Shown here piece by piece: positions 31,795 to 41,209 of a stretch of 64,000 nucleotides of DNA (positions within the stretch are counted from its first letter, which is position 1; every line of letters starts with the position of its first letter). Origin of the DNA: Wolbachia endosymbiont of Meromenopon meropis (GTDB lineage Bacteria; Pseudomonadota; Alphaproteobacteria; Rickettsiales; Anaplasmataceae); contig JAJETZ010000001.1 of assembly GCA_029784595.1 (NCBI GenBank), positions 127,645 to 191,644 on the forward strand. Direction: 5' to 3'. The notes beneath the pieces were generated by a model. The model did no database searches and was not told the origin of the DNA. It saw only the letters and a list, made by a program, of their open reading frames with translations. The translations under genes were made by a program, and so were the position numbers.

Positions 31795-32500
31795 TAAATT
31801 TAAATCTGTCTTTTGATGACAAAACAATATTGAACAATGTTAAGTTTTGATATATTTAGAGAGGAATCGTTAGTTATACTTAGCAGCTCAAGAAGCGGTA
31901 AGTCTGTATTAACAAAAACTATCATTGGTCTATTGATATCAGATTCTGGATTTATTAAAGTAGATAGCAAAAATAAGTTTCGTAGTTTTATTTCAAAATT
32001 TCGCCTTGTTTGATGATATTTTTACGGTCCAGAAAAATATAATTTTTAATTATAAAAACGTTTTAATATCAATAAAAAGGAAGCAAAGCAGCTATCGATT
32101 AAAAAATTAAATAATGTATCAAACTAGGAAAAGAAAACATAGCAGATATATTGCCAATAGAGAGAGCTATCAGAGCAGAATAAAAAAGAGTAACACTTGC
32201 AAGAGCAATTGCACATCACCCAGAAATATCATAACATTTGGATGATCTAACTTCAAAACTAGACCCTAAATTACGTCAGATATAGTAAATAAAATAATAA
32301 TAAAACTGTACAAAAACCTTTATAATCTTACAAATTATTACAAATATATTTACGCATGATATTTATAGTGCATTTAGATAGCTAATAAAGCAATAGTATT
32401 ACGTGATGGGAAGGTATTATCTTCATATGGAATTATTCAAGAAAAATAAAAACACCAAAAATGAATATGTAAAAAATTTATCATTTAACACATACATAAA
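31795..32500 (+). pseudogene. mlaF: mlaF (lipid-transport ABC ATPase) pseudogene
   Basis: Remains of the ATPase partner of MlaE directly follow it. Visible pieces are: SFDDKTILNNVKF (about 31810); the Walker A region SSSRSGKSVLTKTIIGLL (about 31880-31935, consensus GxSGSGKS); FQNFALFDDIF (about 31995); ENIADILPIERA, in the position of the LSGG signature region (about 32135-32175); RVTLARAIAHHPEIS, then DDL, in the Walker B region (about 32190-32250); and a C-terminal RDGKVLSSYGIIQEF with NEYVKNL (about 32402-32480). Several stops and frame changes interrupt it. The end runs up against the oppositely oriented ccmE. Confidence 0.85.
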
Positions 32501-32511
32501 AATAAAAATCT

Positions 32512-32913
32512 CTACTTTATTACTTGTTTTCGAGACATATAATTTTCATCATGCTTTGCAAATACCATGTCTGCTAAAAAAGCTCCGTTATCAAGCATTC
32601 TACCTTGTACAACAACACCACTTTTTTCTGAAAACATTGGTGGAAGTATTCCATGATATTTTACAACAACACTTTTATTAAAATCAGTCATTTGAAAAAT
32701 GACTTCATTCTCATTAAATATCAAACTATCTTCAATAACCATCCCACCAATACGAATCAATTTTTGATTGTCTTGTAAAACTACCATTTCACTTACTGTA
32801 TAAAAAAACGAAATATTCTTCTTGAGAGTTGTCAAAATCAAAAAAACTGTACAATTCAAAAAGAAAAAAAATCCCAAAACTATAAATAATCTCTTATACT
32901 TCTTCTTTATCAT
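32512..32913 (-). CDS. ccmE: Cytochrome c maturation haem chaperone CcmE
   Basis: 133 residues with an N-terminal membrane anchor (about 9-27) and a periplasmic OB-fold. It binds haem covalently and passes it to apocytochrome c. The haem-binding His121 and Tyr125 lie in AKHDENYM, the family signature; VKYHGILPPMFSE and GVVVQGR are also typical. Length is normal. Its start overlaps ccmD by 20 bases. The rest of the ccm set is not in this window. It is the last gene of the nuoJ-N-birA-ccmD-ccmE string. Confidence 0.93.
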   Translation of the reverse strand: MIKKKYKRLFIVLGFFFFLNCTVFLILTTLKKNISFFYTVSEMVVLQDNQKLIRIGGMVIEDSLIFNENEVIFQMTDFNKSVVVKYHGILPPMFSEKSGVVVQGRMLDNGAFLADMVFAKHDENYMSRKQVIK

Positions 32914-33031
32914 TGTTTTTAATGCTCTTTAAAATCCTTTTACTTTTAATGTAGCAAAAAATAGTAAAAATTAGTTCTCCAACAATCAATGTAAGACCAA
33001 TAAAATACGCAAAAATTATATATGTATTCAT
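32894..33031 (-). CDS. ccmD: CcmD-like haem exporter small membrane protein
   Basis: A 45-residue frame. Its ATG at 33031 overlaps the birA stop as ATGA, and its TAA at 32896-32894 lies inside the 5' end of ccmE. It has one membrane helix (about residues 4-27: YIIFAYFIGLTL onward) followed by a basic tail with SKRILKSI, which is the CcmD pattern of one helix then an Arg/Lys-rich amphipathic stretch. CcmD helps release holo-CcmE from CcmABC, and in many proteobacteria ccmD lies directly before ccmE. Sequence conservation is weak in this family, so position carries much of the argument. Confidence 0.82.
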   Translation of the reverse strand: MNTYIIFAYFIGLTLIVGELIFTIFCYIKSKRILKSIKNNDKEEV

Positions 33032-33822
33032 AATACACTATTAATAAATAATTCACCTGCATGAAAATAAATTAAACTTCCATTTTTCTGTTTTAATACT
33101 AATCTACCGCTCTGATCTATATCAATAAAAATTCCATCGTACAATTTGCCAGCTAGTTTTATACTGATTTGTTCATTGATCTTAAATCCTCTTTTTAACC
33201 ACATTTCTCTTATGGGAGAAAATCCCTTGAATGTCCACTGTTTTCTTAATTTATTAAAATTTAATATTAATTCTTTTAATAAATCCATATTAGATACAGA
33301 TCTACCATATCTACTAATGCACGTTGCTTCTAAAAGAGGCGCATGATTAATATTAATTCCAATTCCTATAACTAAACAACTCGAATTGGATTTTTTTTTA
33401 AGCAATATTCCACTTATTTTTTTATTATCTACTAAAATATCATTCGGCCATTTATATTGGATTTTGCTTTTATCTATAAATAGAGACAATGTATCGCCTA
33501 TAGCAATAGAAGTAACAAATGTCAATTCCGTTAATTTACTTAAATTTATTCTATCATTACATAATTCGATTCTAGAGTAAAACGTTGGAATAAAATCAAA
33601 ATTATTGTACATAAGATTTATAATTAGACTTGCATAAAAATTACCTTTTGGCGAAATCCAACTTTTTTGATCTCTTCCTCTACCATCTGTTTGTTTATCA
33701 GCAATTATAACTATTTCAGTTGATATTTTTTTTTCATCAATTAAATGCAATGCTGCTCTATTAGTATTAGAGACTTCTTCATAATGATAAATACAAAAAC
33801 CATTGAATGTTTCAAAAATCAC
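33028..33822 (-). CDS. birA: Biotin--[acetyl-CoA-carboxylase] ligase
   Basis: A 264-residue biotin protein ligase, which activates biotin with ATP and attaches it to the carboxylase carrier. The catalytic ATP/biotin-binding motif DGRGRDQKSWISPKGNFYAS is near residue 45, KWPNDILVDNKKISGIL near 125, and IGIGININHAP near 150. There is no N-terminal helix-turn-helix, so it is a ligase only and not a repressor. The gene lies between nuoN (1-base gap) and ccmD (4-base overlap) and must be co-translated with them. Confidence 0.93.
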   Translation of the reverse strand: MIFETFNGFCIYHYEEVSNTNRAALHLIDEKKISTEIVIIADKQTDGRGRDQKSWISPKGNFYASLIINLMYNNFDFIPTFYSRIELCNDRINLSKLTELTFVTSIAIGDTLSLFIDKSKIQYKWPNDILVDNKKISGILLKKKSNSSCLVIGIGININHAPLLEATCISRYGRSVSNMDLLKELILNFNKLRKQWTFKGFSPIREMWLKRGFKINEQISIKLAGKLYDGIFIDIDQSGRLVLKQKNGSLIYFHAGELFINSVL

Positions 33823-33823
33823 T

Positions 33824-35221
33824 CTATAACTTCTCCCTAGTTATAAAATGAATTAGCGAGTATAAATCTTCCACATATACAAAGAAAACAATATTGGCCA
33901 AAGACGACGCAGAAATAATCGCAAATAGCATATTAGAGTAGGTAATTTTACTATCAGTATCTTTATCGAAATATAAAACTTTTACGATATTGAGATAATA
34001 ATAACACGATACAACACTTGTTAGTGCAAAAATTAAAGATAAACTGATAAAGTTTGAATTTATTAAATTCTTAAATATGAGAAACTTAGCAAAAAAGCCT
34101 GCAAACGGAGGTATTCCCGCCATAGAAAACAATAATACAGAAAGATGAAATGCTAGAACTGGATGCTTTTTCCACATACCAGACAAGTTTATAATGTTGC
34201 AATCATCATCGTCAATTTGTATAAAATATGAAAATAACCCTATACTTGTAATAATATATATTATTAAATATATCAAAGAACTATTTATTCCTACTTGCGT
34301 AAAAGTAGAAAGCGAAGCAAATATGAAGCCAATGTGACCTATTGAACTATAAGCAAATAATCTTTTTAGGTTTTTTTGTCTTAATGCTCCAAGTGTTGAA
34401 GCAACAACAGATAATACTGAGACATAAAAAAAAATAGGTTGGATGTAATTTTTAATATTTGTTAATTCCTCATTCATAAACCTAATCAAGAATGTTAAGA
34501 TTGCAACTTTTGGAGCAGAAGAAAAAAATGCAGTAACTATAGTAGGTGAACCTTGATAAACATCTGGAGCCCACATGTGAAAAGGAACAACAGCAAGCTT
34601 AAAACACAAACCAATAAAAATAAATGCCAATCCAAAAATTATTCCATATACTAAATGATGATTTTGTATAAATAAGCTTAACTGATGTAAATTTACTTGC
34701 CCTGTATATCCGTACAGCAATGAAATTCCATATAACACGATACAAGAAGATAGCGAACTGAACGTAAAATATTTTACTCCTGCCTCACATGAGTAAACTG
34801 AATCTTTGTTGAAATTTGCAAGAACAGATAAAGGAAGACTCATTAATTCAAAAGCTAGATAAAAAGAAATTAAATTATTTGCCGAAACGAGAGTAATCAT
34901 ACCAAATACAGCAAAAAGAATCAGTATTGAAAATTCATATTTAAAATTGTAACTTGACAAATTAAGCAATAAAAGTATTAAAGCTCCCACAATGAGGATT
35001 AGCCCCTGAGCTGATCTTATATATAAGTTGAATTTTAATAATGAATTAAAGAGAAAAAATTCATTGTTTTCTGTTAAAAAAATCAAGATAAGTAAGGTAA
35101 TTGTAATGCAACAAAATGCTAGAAAATTAGTTATACGGTGATTTAATACAATTCCAGTTAGCAGTAGCATTAATGAAGAAATAATAGAAAATATTTCAGG
35201 CAATATCTGTATATAGCTCAT
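33824..35221 (-). CDS. nuoN: NADH-quinone oxidoreductase subunit N
   Basis: A 465-residue antiporter-like membrane subunit of respiratory complex I, with about 14 membrane segments. Characteristic blocks are YLAFELMSLPLSVLANF with the conserved Glu, FKLAVVPFHMWAPDVYQGSPT, and KNLKRLFAYSSIGHIGF. Lys and Glu residues in the membrane segments carry the proton path. It overlaps nuoM by four bases (35218-35221). Confidence 0.95.
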   Translation of the reverse strand: MSYIQILPEIFSIISSLMLLLTGIVLNHRITNFLAFCCITITLLILIFLTENNEFFLFNSLLKFNLYIRSAQGLILIVGALILLLLNLSSYNFKYEFSILILFAVFGMITLVSANNLISFYLAFELMSLPLSVLANFNKDSVYSCEAGVKYFTFSSLSSCIVLYGISLLYGYTGQVNLHQLSLFIQNHHLVYGIIFGLAFIFIGLCFKLAVVPFHMWAPDVYQGSPTIVTAFFSSAPKVAILTFLIRFMNEELTNIKNYIQPIFFYVSVLSVVASTLGALRQKNLKRLFAYSSIGHIGFIFASLSTFTQVGINSSLIYLIIYIITSIGLFSYFIQIDDDDCNIINLSGMWKKHPVLAFHLSVLLFSMAGIPPFAGFFAKFLIFKNLINSNFISLSLIFALTSVVSCYYYLNIVKVLYFDKDTDSKITYSNMLFAIISASSLANIVFFVYVEDLYSLIHFITREKL

Positions 35222-36663
35222 AATACTTTATATTTAACTAATAAATCTGCCGTACACAACTTTAGAAAGTTAAGTACAAAAGATGGATAAAAACCAAGTA
35301 TAATAATACTTATTGCAAGCAAAGTTAAAATAGAAGATTCTATACAGTCTAGATTATCATTCAATAATTCAAAATAACCAGGTCCCCATATTATTTTCCT
35401 GCATAAGTTCAGCATATAAACTGCACTTAAAATTGTGCCAAATGTTACAAATCCTGTAAAAAATCCTATATTCTTAAATATTCCAATCATGGCCAGAAAT
35501 TCGCCTATAAATCCAGACGTTCCTGGTAGTCCAATAGAGGCCATTGAAAATAAAACAAACATAAAACTAAATTTTGGCATTGCGTTTACAATTCCAAAAT
35601 ATCTTGAAACTTCCAAAGTTTCAGTTCTTGAATATAACATTCCAACGCAAAAAAACAACGCAGCGGAAATAAGGCCATGGCTAACCATTTGGAATGTAGC
35701 ACCAAGTATTCCTTCTTCACAAAGTGAAAAAAGTCCAGCGGTTACAATTCCCATGTGTGCTATCGAAGCATAAGCTATTAACTTTTTAATATCATTTTGA
35801 ACAAATACAATTAGTGAAATATATATTACTGCGATTGCGCTTAATACAGTAACGAAATTTGAAAAATAAAAACTTGCATCAGGTAACATTGGAATAGAAA
35901 ATCTTAAAAATCCATATCCTCCCATTTTTATAAGTAGACCAGCTAAAATTACAGATCCAGAAGTTGGAGATTCGACATGTACGTCAGGAAGCCAGGTGTG
36001 AAATGGAAACATCGGAATTTTTATCGCAAAAGAGAAAAAAAACGCAATCCACAATAATAATTGAGTTCGAAGATCAAGACTTGGCATCAACTCAGTTAAC
36101 TCTTGTATATTAAATGTTCCATATATATTATATATATATGCTAATCCAAGCAAAAATAATAAAGAACCTACAAGTGTATAGAGAAACAATTTAAATCCAG
36201 CATAAACTCTTCGAGTTCCGCCCCAAATGCCGATAATAAAAAACATTGGTATTAAAACAGCTTCAAAAAACACATAAAAACCTATAGCATTCAATGAAAC
36301 GAAAAATCCAATTACAAAACTTTCAAGTACTAAAAACAATGCAATATATGCTTTGAGAGGCATATAATTCATTTTACAATTGTAAAGTGCGCAAATAAAA
36401 AATAGAAAAGTTGTAAGAAGAAGAAAAAGTAGAGATATACCATCGACACCTAACTCTACGTTCTTAACTATACTACTAACAAGTTGAAAGCCTACACGAT
36501 TGTAATCAAATTTTATACAAGCTATTATACTAAGTATAAATGGAACTATAGCAAAAAATAAAGAAAAGAACTTTAAAAATAAAGTAGATCTACTATCAAT
36601 TTTAACTAAAGTTAAAATTAACGCTCCCATTAATGGAAACGAGAATGTACTAAGCAATAACAC
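35218..36663 (-). CDS. nuoM: NADH-quinone oxidoreductase subunit M
   Basis: A 481-residue antiporter-like subunit of complex I. Diagnostic blocks are NAIGFYVFFEAVLIPMFFIIG with the conserved membrane Glu, KIPMFPFHTWLPDVHVESPT and NDIKKLIAYASIAHMG. It follows nuoL with a 3-base gap and overlaps nuoN. Length is normal. Confidence 0.96.
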   Translation of the reverse strand: MLLLSTFSFPLMGALILTLVKIDSRSTLFLKFFSLFFAIVPFILSIIACIKFDYNRVGFQLVSSIVKNVELGVDGISLLFLLLTTFLFFICALYNCKMNYMPLKAYIALFLVLESFVIGFFVSLNAIGFYVFFEAVLIPMFFIIGIWGGTRRVYAGFKLFLYTLVGSLLFLLGLAYIYNIYGTFNIQELTELMPSLDLRTQLLLWIAFFFSFAIKIPMFPFHTWLPDVHVESPTSGSVILAGLLIKMGGYGFLRFSIPMLPDASFYFSNFVTVLSAIAVIYISLIVFVQNDIKKLIAYASIAHMGIVTAGLFSLCEEGILGATFQMVSHGLISAALFFCVGMLYSRTETLEVSRYFGIVNAMPKFSFMFVLFSMASIGLPGTSGFIGEFLAMIGIFKNIGFFTGFVTFGTILSAVYMLNLCRKIIWGPGYFELLNDNLDCIESSILTLLAISIIILGFYPSFVLNFLKLCTADLLVKYKVL

Positions 36664-36666
36664 TTT

Positions 36667-38526
36667 CTATTTAATTCCAATAATACATAAAGCGCCAATT
36701 ATTAAAGTAATAAAGATAATAAACGCATAATCAAATATACAACCCGTCTGTAACTTTATAAAGTCTTTCGAATATCTATCAATTAAATTAGCTATACCAT
36801 TTGGTCCAAACGAATCAACGACTTTAACATCAAATTTCCATAGAAACTGTGATATAAACTTCATTGGCTGAATTACAACGAAATCATATATTTCATCAAA
36901 GTACCATTTATTTTGTAAAAGTTTAAATAAAAATTTTGTTTTAGTCTGCTGATATCCCTGATATTTGCAGTAAATTAAATAAGAAAGCATCATCCCACTT
37001 AAACTTACTAGGGTTGGCAATGAATCTATAAAATCATCACCATATTTGTTACTAATAACGACTAGACTCGATTTCCAAAATATATCACTAGTTATATTTA
37101 AAATATTTACTCCCCATACTCCAGAAAGTATCGATCCAAAGGCAAGTACTAGTAGTGGTATAAGCATAATTTTTGGTACTTCGTGTATGTTGATTTTACT
37201 TTGTTTTTGACTATGAAATACAAGGAACATTATTCTAGAAGAATAAAAAGTAGTAAAGAATGCAGCGACCAGAATTGTTACAAAAGCAAAACTATTAGTA
37301 CTATAAGCATGTTTAATAATCAGGTCTTTTGAATAAAAACCTGCAAATGGAAATATTCCAGAAAGCGCAAGAGATCCGATCCACATAAAAGTGTACGTGC
37401 AAGGAATTTTTTTCCAACAGTTTCCCATTTGTTGAATATTTTGTTTGTGATTCATTGCATGAATCACATTACCAGCACTAAGAAATAACAAGGCTTTGAA
37501 GAAAGCATGAGTTACTAAATGAAAAATAGCGAAATTATAAGCAGAAAGTCCGCATGCCACAAACATATAACCAAGCTGACTACAGGTTGAATAAGCAATT
37601 ATTCTCTTTATATCGTTCTGAACGATTGCAACCGTAGCTCCAAAAAATGAAGTAAGAGCACCAATTATCACTATTAATTCTCGCGCTAAAGTTGATAACT
37701 CGAACAACGGAGAACATTTTGCCACTAAGAAAACGCCTGCTGTAACCATAGTTGCTGCATGAATAAGTGCAGAGGCAGGTGTTGGACCTTCCATTGCATC
37801 TGGCAACCAAATATGAAAACCAAGTTGAGCAGATTTTCCCATACAGCCAATAAAAAGCAATATACATATTGCATGAATAACTTTGAATTCATAACAAAAT
37901 ATCCTAATATTTTGCATACCGAGAAGATTAGCTTTGCTAAAAAGCTCAGAAAATTTCAAAGAATGAAATGTGCAATAAATAAGAAAAATTCCGATCAATA
38001 GTGCAAAATCTCCTATTCTATTTACAATAAATGCTTTAAAAGCTGCATTATTTGCAGAGTATTTCTGAAACCAAAATCCTATCAAAAAATAAGAACACAA
38101 ACTGACTCCCTCCCAACCAAAGAAAAATTGTACAAAGTTGTCACTTACAACCAAAACAATCATACAAAACGTAAACAACGATAGAAGAGAAAAAAACCTA
38201 GAAGACTTACACTTATCATATTCCATATAACCTATGGAATAAAAATGAACTATTAAAGAAATCGTAGTAATTACAACCAACATCAAAGATGTTAAGATAT
38301 CTACGCTAATTACATAATCAACTTTTAGAACATCAAACGAAAACAAAGAGAATAAATTCAGTTGATAATTTTGAGAAAAGGTAAAAAAAACATACCAAGC
38401 TAAAATAGTAGATATCCCAATTCCTGCAGTTGTCATTAACTGACTAAGAACACCGCTTTTAAAAAAGGCTGCAAACAATGAACTAAAAAGCGGCAAAAAT
38501 ACCATCAATTTTAGTACATGAATCAT
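36667..38526 (-). CDS. nuoL: NADH-quinone oxidoreductase subunit L
   Basis: A 619-residue distal proton-pumping subunit of complex I. Blocks seen are FFGWEGVSLCSYFLIGFW, KSAQLGFHIWLPDAMEGPTPASALIHAATMV (about residues 230-260) and NDIKRIIAYSTCSQLGYM. The C-terminal extension with the long lateral helix and last membrane segment is present, so the protein is full-length. It lies 7 bases after nuoK. Confidence 0.96.
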   Translation of the reverse strand: MIHVLKLMVFLPLFSSLFAAFFKSGVLSQLMTTAGIGISTILAWYVFFTFSQNYQLNLFSLFSFDVLKVDYVISVDILTSLMLVVITTISLIVHFYSIGYMEYDKCKSSRFFSLLSLFTFCMIVLVVSDNFVQFFFGWEGVSLCSYFLIGFWFQKYSANNAAFKAFIVNRIGDFALLIGIFLIYCTFHSLKFSELFSKANLLGMQNIRIFCYEFKVIHAICILLFIGCMGKSAQLGFHIWLPDAMEGPTPASALIHAATMVTAGVFLVAKCSPLFELSTLARELIVIIGALTSFFGATVAIVQNDIKRIIAYSTCSQLGYMFVACGLSAYNFAIFHLVTHAFFKALLFLSAGNVIHAMNHKQNIQQMGNCWKKIPCTYTFMWIGSLALSGIFPFAGFYSKDLIIKHAYSTNSFAFVTILVAAFFTTFYSSRIMFLVFHSQKQSKINIHEVPKIMLIPLLVLAFGSILSGVWGVNILNITSDIFWKSSLVVISNKYGDDFIDSLPTLVSLSGMMLSYLIYCKYQGYQQTKTKFLFKLLQNKWYFDEIYDFVVIQPMKFISQFLWKFDVKVVDSFGPNGIANLIDRYSKDFIKLQTGCIFDYAFIIFITLIIGALCIIGIK

Positions 38527-38533
38527 ATTATCT

Positions 38534-38842
38534 TTACTCTTTCATTAGATTTGCTCGTTCAACGTCTATATTGCCAGAGTTTCTGTAATATACAACAAGT
38601 ATTGCGAGTCCTATCCCTGATTCTGATGCGGCAACAGTTAATACAAACATAACAAAAATTTGCCCAACTATATCATTCATAAAAGCAGAAAAAGCAATCA
38701 AATTAATATTGATTGCTAGTAACAGTAATTCTATTGATAACAAAATATTAATTATACTTTTACGATTAATAATAATGCCACACATACCAACAGTAAATAA
38801 AATAGCTGCAACTATTAAAAAATGATTTAATCCTATTTCCAT
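38534..38842 (-). CDS. nuoK: NADH-quinone oxidoreductase subunit K
   Basis: A 102-residue, three-helix subunit of complex I. The two conserved membrane Glu residues are in [14 protein letters not shown] and in the helix ending [14 protein letters not shown]. It overlaps the 3' end of nuoJ by 10 bases. Confidence 0.95.
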   Translation of the reverse strand: MEIGLNHFLIVAAILFTVGMCGIIINRKSIINILLSIELLLLAININLIAFSAFMNDIVGQIFVMFVLTVAASESGIGLAILVVYYRNSGNIDVERANLMKE

Positions 38843-39447
38843 TCTACTCCTTTTCCAAATTTAGCTTTAACTAATTTTACAGATGAAGACTGTGTCAACT
38901 GCTTCAATACATTCTGTCTCTTAATTTCTTTTTTCTTTTCATATAAAGCAAGAGCAATTGAACCTACAATTGAAACAAGTAGTAGAATGCCAGAAAGATG
39001 AAAAACGTACATATACTCAGTATAAAGTAAATTGCCTATTGCTTTTACGTTATTGGCATTATAGTTTATAAGGCCAATTCTACTAGGTGTAGAACTGCGA
39101 ATCACGAAAACGATAATAAGAAAAAAAAAGACACATGATGCAGAAGCAATGGCTAAATACTTTACAAAACCATGACGGAATCTAACGTAATCAATATCGA
39201 GCATCATAACTACAAAAAGAAATAACACTGCAACAGCTCCAATGTACACTATTAACATAATCATTGCAATAAACTGAGCCCCAAGGAGTATAAACAGAGC
39301 TGCAGAATTAACAAAAGTAAGAATTAAGAACAATACTGAATATACAGGATTTCCTGAAATGATTACGCAAAAAGCTGATAAAATGATAAAAATCGCAAAA
39401 AAATAAAAGAAAAAAATCATCAATAAAGCTAAAATAACGGTTATCAA
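38833..39447 (-). CDS. nuoJ: NADH-quinone oxidoreductase subunit J
   Basis: A 204-residue, five-helix subunit of complex I. The conserved [22 protein letters not shown] segment holds the helix with the pi-bulge. The basic C-terminal tail is normal for alphaproteobacteria. It is the first gene of the nuoJ-N string. No nuoA-I genes are upstream; instead the right copy of the 1.58 kb repeat begins 183 bases away, so the complex I genes are split between loci, as in other Rickettsiales. Confidence 0.94.
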   Translation of the reverse strand: MITVILALLMIFFFYFFAIFIILSAFCVIISGNPVYSVLFLILTFVNSAALFILLGAQFIAMIMLIVYIGAVAVLFLFVVMMLDIDYVRFRHGFVKYLAIASASCVFFFLIIVFVIRSSTPSRIGLINYNANNVKAIGNLLYTEYMYVFHLSGILLLVSIVGSIALALYEKKKEIKRQNVLKQLTQSSSVKLVKAKFGKGVEWK

Positions 39448-39629
39448 TTTAAAGCAACTATTGCTATGAAGTCAATAAACTTATTACATTGTAAAATACA
39501 TCTACAAAAAAATACTTAAAAAATTCTTTTAATTGTTATTTCTCTAATATTATTTTTTATCTAACACCTATAACTTGATCTTGATTCGCAACATCAATTG
39601 CAGAATCAATAAAAAACTTTTCAGAATAA

Positions 39630-41209
39630 AAACCAAATTATAATTGTTACTTATTTTATTTTTTTTATGTATTGCATATCAAGATTCCATTTTGACTAAT
39701 CTTCAATTGCGCTGAAGTACTATCAATTTTTGAAATACCACAAAAAGTAAACTGGTCAAATAGTTATCAACTTTAGTTGAATGCATAGCTTTAATACACT
39801 GTAAAGTGTGATATTTGCTTTGTATCAAAAAGTAATACGCAGCTTTTAGAAAATTAGTTAATATACTTCCATTTTAGATATAGCTTTTTTATTACATATC
39901 AAAGCATTACTAAATTTTAGCAATATTAAATATTAAAGTTAATATGAAAACCAAACAATCTAGTTAATAGATATATTTAAGTTTAATTGCTTAAACTTAC
40001 AAAGTTTTTTGACATTAATTGCTAACTTGAATTTTTCAAATTTTATTAACTATTGCTTAAACTCATTTAATTTAAATGCCAACCTCATCGATAAGTTAAG
40101 TTATTTTAGTTTAAACACATCATTATATTTTTTTTGTAACTAAATTGCACTCTAAATTATTTAGTTTGTATTTTTTATTAAACTATTTGTTTGATTAACT
40201 TTTTTATCTAAATTTTTGCCATATATCGTATAATTCATCTCTATATTAAGTAGTTAGAGTATCTAAATTGCTCTCATAAAACCTGTTTTTATATTTTCAA
40301 GTACATCTCTAAAAGATATTGCTTTAATTATATTATTCTCAATCACTTAACTTATTTTTTTATTTTGTTAAATGTTTCTAACTTTCTTTGAAAATTGATC
40401 TTATACTTTTCTATATTTTCTTAAATTCTTAATTTTTATGTGCAAATTTTATTTGCTTAAAATATTAAGACTAACTTATTTGTTCTCTAAATTAAGCGAT
40501 GATTTTCATGTATTACATTAAGTTTTCTTTGCCTATTTTTAGGCTTCTTTTTTTTTGCTATATCAAGAGTTTAATTTAATAATTTAAAATTAAAAATCTT
40601 CTTAATATTTTTTTCACGTTTAATTTTTAAATCTTGAACTTTTAACTCAGTTGTAACTTCTTATTGATTACAAATTTTTGTTTTTTATTTTAAGATAATA
40701 TTTTTTATTAATAAAGTGTACTTCTATCAAATCTAATGAAGTTTAGGATTAATTTATATATAGCAATATATTCTTTTTATTTACATCTCTAATTTCTTAT
40801 CAGAACTATCGTTCTACTTTACTCTTCTCAAGTTAATTTATTATCTAATTTAAATTTCAAAATATCTTGCTTTTCATTCAATTACAAATTTTTAAAATTT
40901 CTTTATTTTTTATTGATTTAGCTCCAAAAATTTTTTTGTTTTCTGCAATTTCTACAAATTTTTGTCAAATATAAAAAGCTTGAATGTTTAAATAATCCTC
41001 ATTCAGATATCACAATTAAGTTAATGCACAATAATTTTTACTATTAAAAACTTTTCTTTAAATTTTATGCATTTTAAATACATCTATTTTTTTTGTTTTA
41101 AAAATTATTATATTTTAATATTTTGAAATATAGTTGAGCTTTATTATTACTTTGAATATAACTAAATATTTATTTTCAAGACTCTCTTTGAAAAACGCTT
41201 TGCATATTT
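39630..41209. repeat. 1.58 kb direct repeat, right copy
   Basis: Direct copy of 24961-26542, offset by about 14.67 kb. It differs by two fewer Ts in one T run (near 39660) and an A for G near 39678; all other blocks compared by eye agree. It is ORF-free and T-rich on the plus strand, starts 183 bases upstream of nuoJ and ends about 890 bases before sucB. Confidence 0.93.

Noticed and set aside
32403..32681. 92-codon open frame overlapping ccmE
   Set aside because: Its first half is the C-terminal remnant of mlaF; the second half is antisense to ccmE.
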